From positions 62,001-126,000 of the forward strand of contig NZ_VFYP01000004.1 in NCBI RefSeq assembly GCF_006443685.1: a DNA stretch of 64,000 nucleotides, in the 5' to 3' direction. Within the stretch, counting starts at the first letter, position 1, and the number at the start of each line of letters is the position of its first letter. The stretch comes from Rhizobium glycinendophyticum. Its GTDB lineage: Bacteria; Pseudomonadota; Alphaproteobacteria; Rhizobiales; Rhizobiaceae. The notes beneath the pieces were generated by a model. That model worked only from the letters and a program-made list of their open reading frames with translations, did no database searches and was not told the origin of the DNA. This document shows positions 62,329 through 64,000 of this stretch, one piece after another. A program made the position numbers and the translations under genes.

Positions 62329-62372
62329 TAAAAACATAGATCACGACACAATCGCAAACAGGAGACGTGACT

Positions 62373-63512
62373 GTGTTCAAGATGGAGAAGGTGGCCTCCG
62401 CCGCCGCGATTTCGCTCGCCCTTTTTTCTAGCGTGGCAATCGCTGGCGAGACCGTGAAGATCAAGGATATTACCGGCCGTGAAGTCGAGGTGACAGTGCC
62501 GGTAGAGCGCGTCATTCTAGGCGAGGGCCGGCAGATTTATTTCACAGCAGCGCTTGATACCGATAAGCCCTTCGGCCGTGTCGTCGGCTGGCGTGACGAC
62601 TTCAAGAAGGCCGATCTGGACGGCTACAACATCTACCTCCAAAAGTTCCCGGAGATGGAAAAGATCCCGACCTTCGGCGGCATGAAGGACGGCACCTTCG
62701 ACATCGAACAGGCCGTGGCACTGAAGCCCGACGTGATCATCATGAACACGGAAGCAAAATCCGCCACGGAAGAAAGCGGCTATATCGAGAAGCTGGCCGC
62801 CGTCGGCATTCCGCTCGTCTATATCGACTTCCGCGAAAAGCCGATGGAGCACACCGACGATTCCATGCGCATCATCGGCAAGCTGTTCGGCAAGGAAGAG
62901 CGCGCCGAGGAGTTCGTGAAATTCCATGACGAACAGATCGCCCGCGTCACGGATGTTCTCGCCAAGCAGGCCGACCTCAAGAAGCCTGTGGTCTTCATGG
63001 AGCGCGCCGGCGGCTATTCCGACGATTGCTGCATGTCCTTCGGCAACGAGAATTTTGGCAAAATGGTCGAACTCGCCGGCGGCATCAATATGGCCAAGGA
63101 CTTCATTCCCGGCACATTCGGAAACGTCAATCCGGAACAGATCATCGCCTCCAATCCGGATCAGGTCATCGTGACAGGCTCGAACTGGGAACTCTACGTT
63201 CCGGGCGGCAAGTGGGTCGGTGTCGGCCCGGGTGCCGACCAGACCGAAGCAACCCGCAAACTTGCCGACCTGATGACACGTCCCGCCTTCACCGACATCA
63301 AGGCCGTCAAGGATGGCAATGTGCACGCGATCTGGCACCAGTTCTACAACAGCCCCTACCAGTTCGTTGCCGTCCAGCAGATCGCCAAGTGGCTGCATCC
63401 TGACCTGTTCAAGGATCTCGACGCCGACCGGACGTTCCAGGAACTGCATACGCGCTTCCTGCCGGTCGACTACAAGCCGGGCTACTTCGCCTCGCTGAAG
63501 ACCGGATCCTGA
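62373..63512 (+). CDS. Iron-complex ABC transporter substrate-binding protein
   Basis: This is a periplasmic receptor of the FecB/FepB/BtuF type, 379 residues. A Sec signal (KVASAAAISLALFSSVAIAG) is followed by the family opening VKIKDITGREVEVTVPVERV. The lobe pattern IEQAVALKPDVIIMNTEAKS and the later NPEQIIASNPDQVIVTG are typical. A Cys-Cys pair (DDCCMSFGNENFG) is unusual for this group. I chose the GTG at 62373, eight bases behind AGGAG; a GTG at 62367 is too close and the ATG at 62382 too far. The next gene is the permease, and a RirA-type box lies upstream, so the cargo is probably a ferric siderophore or haem. Confidence 0.88.
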   Translation: MFKMEKVASAAAISLALFSSVAIAGETVKIKDITGREVEVTVPVERVILGEGRQIYFTAALDTDKPFGRVVGWRDDFKKADLDGYNIYLQKFPEMEKIPTFGGMKDGTFDIEQAVALKPDVIIMNTEAKSATEESGYIEKLAAVGIPLVYIDFREKPMEHTDDSMRIIGKLFGKEERAEEFVKFHDEQIARVTDVLAKQADLKKPVVFMERAGGYSDDCCMSFGNENFGKMVELAGGINMAKDFIPGTFGNVNPEQIIASNPDQVIVTGSNWELYVPGGKWVGVGPGADQTEATRKLADLMTRPAFTDIKAVKDGNVHAIWHQFYNSPYQFVAVQQIAKWLHPDLFKDLDADRTFQELHTRFLPVDYKPGYFASLKTGS

Positions 63513-63521
63513 AATTTCTCC

Positions 63522-63545
63522 GGGCCGGCGGCTGACCGTCGGCCC
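63522..63545 (+). other. Intercistronic hairpin behind the iron-complex binding protein
   Basis: GGGCCGGCGG and CCGTCGGCCC form a 10-base-pair stem with one G-U pair and a CTGA loop, ten bases after the stop, without a T-tract. It is the third such hairpin behind a binding-protein gene in this window. Confidence 0.6.
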
Positions 63546-63583
63546 ATTGCCTCGGCAAGACAATTTTTTGCAGGACCGAAACC

Positions 63584-64000
63584 ATGGCCTCGACAATCGA
63601 AACGGCCCTTCCCGCTTCAGGGGATATCTACCGCAGCCTGACCGCGAGGCGCCTAGCGATCCTGATCGGGCTTAGCCTCTGTCTTCTTGTGTCGATCGCG
63701 GTCGACATGGCCTACGGACCTGCTCGCTACAGCCTCTCCGACGTCATCTCGACCATCTGGAACCCGGCCGGGGCTGGCAACCAGCTGCGGGTCGTTATCT
63801 GGGACATCCGCATGCCGATCGCCCTGATGGCGGTGACCGTCGGCGCTTGTCTGTCGCTTGCGGGCGCGCAGATGCAGACAATTCTCGCCAATCCGCTGGC
63901 AAGCCCCTTCACACTTGGCATTTCGGCGGCCGCCGGTTTCGGCGCAGCGCTCGGCCTTGTGGCCGGCGTCGCGGTCTTTCCGGCCGCTGTGCAATACATG
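63584..64000 (+). CDS. FecCD-type iron-complex ABC transporter permease (3' end outside window)
   Basis: The first 139 residues of a FecCD/BtuC-type permease are visible; the frame is open to the window edge. Helix 1 is RLAILIGLSLCLLVSIAVDM, followed by the family motif VVIWDIRMPIALMAVTVGAC (usually R-LPR), then LSLAGAQMQTILANPLASPF and TLGISAAAGFGAALGLV, which match the strongly conserved GxxxQxxxxNPLAxPxxLG region. The ATG at 63584 has AGGA eight bases upstream. It forms the transporter with the binding protein encoded just before. Confidence 0.92.
   Translation, partial: MASTIETALPASGDIYRSLTARRLAILIGLSLCLLVSIAVDMAYGPARYSLSDVISTIWNPAGAGNQLRVVIWDIRMPIALMAVTVGACLSLAGAQMQTILANPLASPFTLGISAAAGFGAALGLVAGVAVFPAAVQYM

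Overview
The window looks like a Rhizobiaceae replicon (Rhizobium, Agrobacterium, Sinorhizobium or a relative). The DNA is GC-rich and gene-dense and carries many solute ABC transporters. Three further pointers are a lactose operon in the rhizobial order lacR-lacEFGZK, a TGA-N9-TCA iron-responsive operator of the kind RirA uses in rhizobia, and ATGA, TGATG or GTGA overlaps between most operon genes. I see no insertion sequence, prophage, CRISPR array, rRNA or intact tRNA. This placement is inference, since no phylogenetic marker is present.

Region 1 (1-11 kb) holds a polyol or sugar ABC transporter with two permeases, a 62-residue membrane protein and two different ATPases, followed by a dihydroxyacetone-kinase-family enzyme. 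An AraC regulator that has lost its N-terminal half comes next. A frameshifted epimerase fused to the tail of a DUF4142 protein follows, then a DUF1003 membrane protein and a dehydrogenase/Gfo-Idh-MocA pair. Region 2 (10.2-17 kb) is an arabinofuranoside locus: an ArsR-type regulator, GH51 arabinofuranosidase and an ABC transporter, closed by a clear terminator.

Region 3 (17.2-31.2 kb) is the most interesting part. A GntR regulator sits among two divergent operons. The minus-strand operon encodes a RutA-type flavin monooxygenase, two amidases, an isocitrate-lyase/PEP-mutase-family enzyme and an isochorismatase-family amidohydrolase. The plus-strand genes encode an MFS transporter, a ribose-type ABC transporter, a 67-residue AtzG-like protein, a third amidase and a RutF-type flavin reductase. 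Three copies of a TATGTACG-type palindrome lie in the three control regions and tie the genes together. I read this as a catabolic system for an unidentified N-heterocycle, ureide or cyclic amide, distinct from the classical rut operon.

Region 4 (31.3-39 kb) is lacR-lacEFGZK. Region 5 (39-47.1 kb) is an amide operon (amiC, amiR, a dipeptide-type ABC transporter and a formamidase/acetamidase) preceded by a strong leader terminator that AmiR should antiterminate. Region 6 (47.1-57.5 kb) contains a Fic protein with four operator-like half-sites over its start, a TAT-exported phosphoesterase, a two-component system, a PRC-barrel protein, exonuclease III, a qorB/qorR redox pair, a TadG-like protein and a PAS-PAS-XRE regulator. 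Region 7 (57.8-64 kb) has a PfkB kinase, an ammonia-lyase homologue lacking the MIO triad, a vapBC pair with a frameshifted antitoxin, a methyltransferase, and the start of an iron-complex ABC transporter under a RirA-type operator. No gap between genes exceeds about 300 bases.
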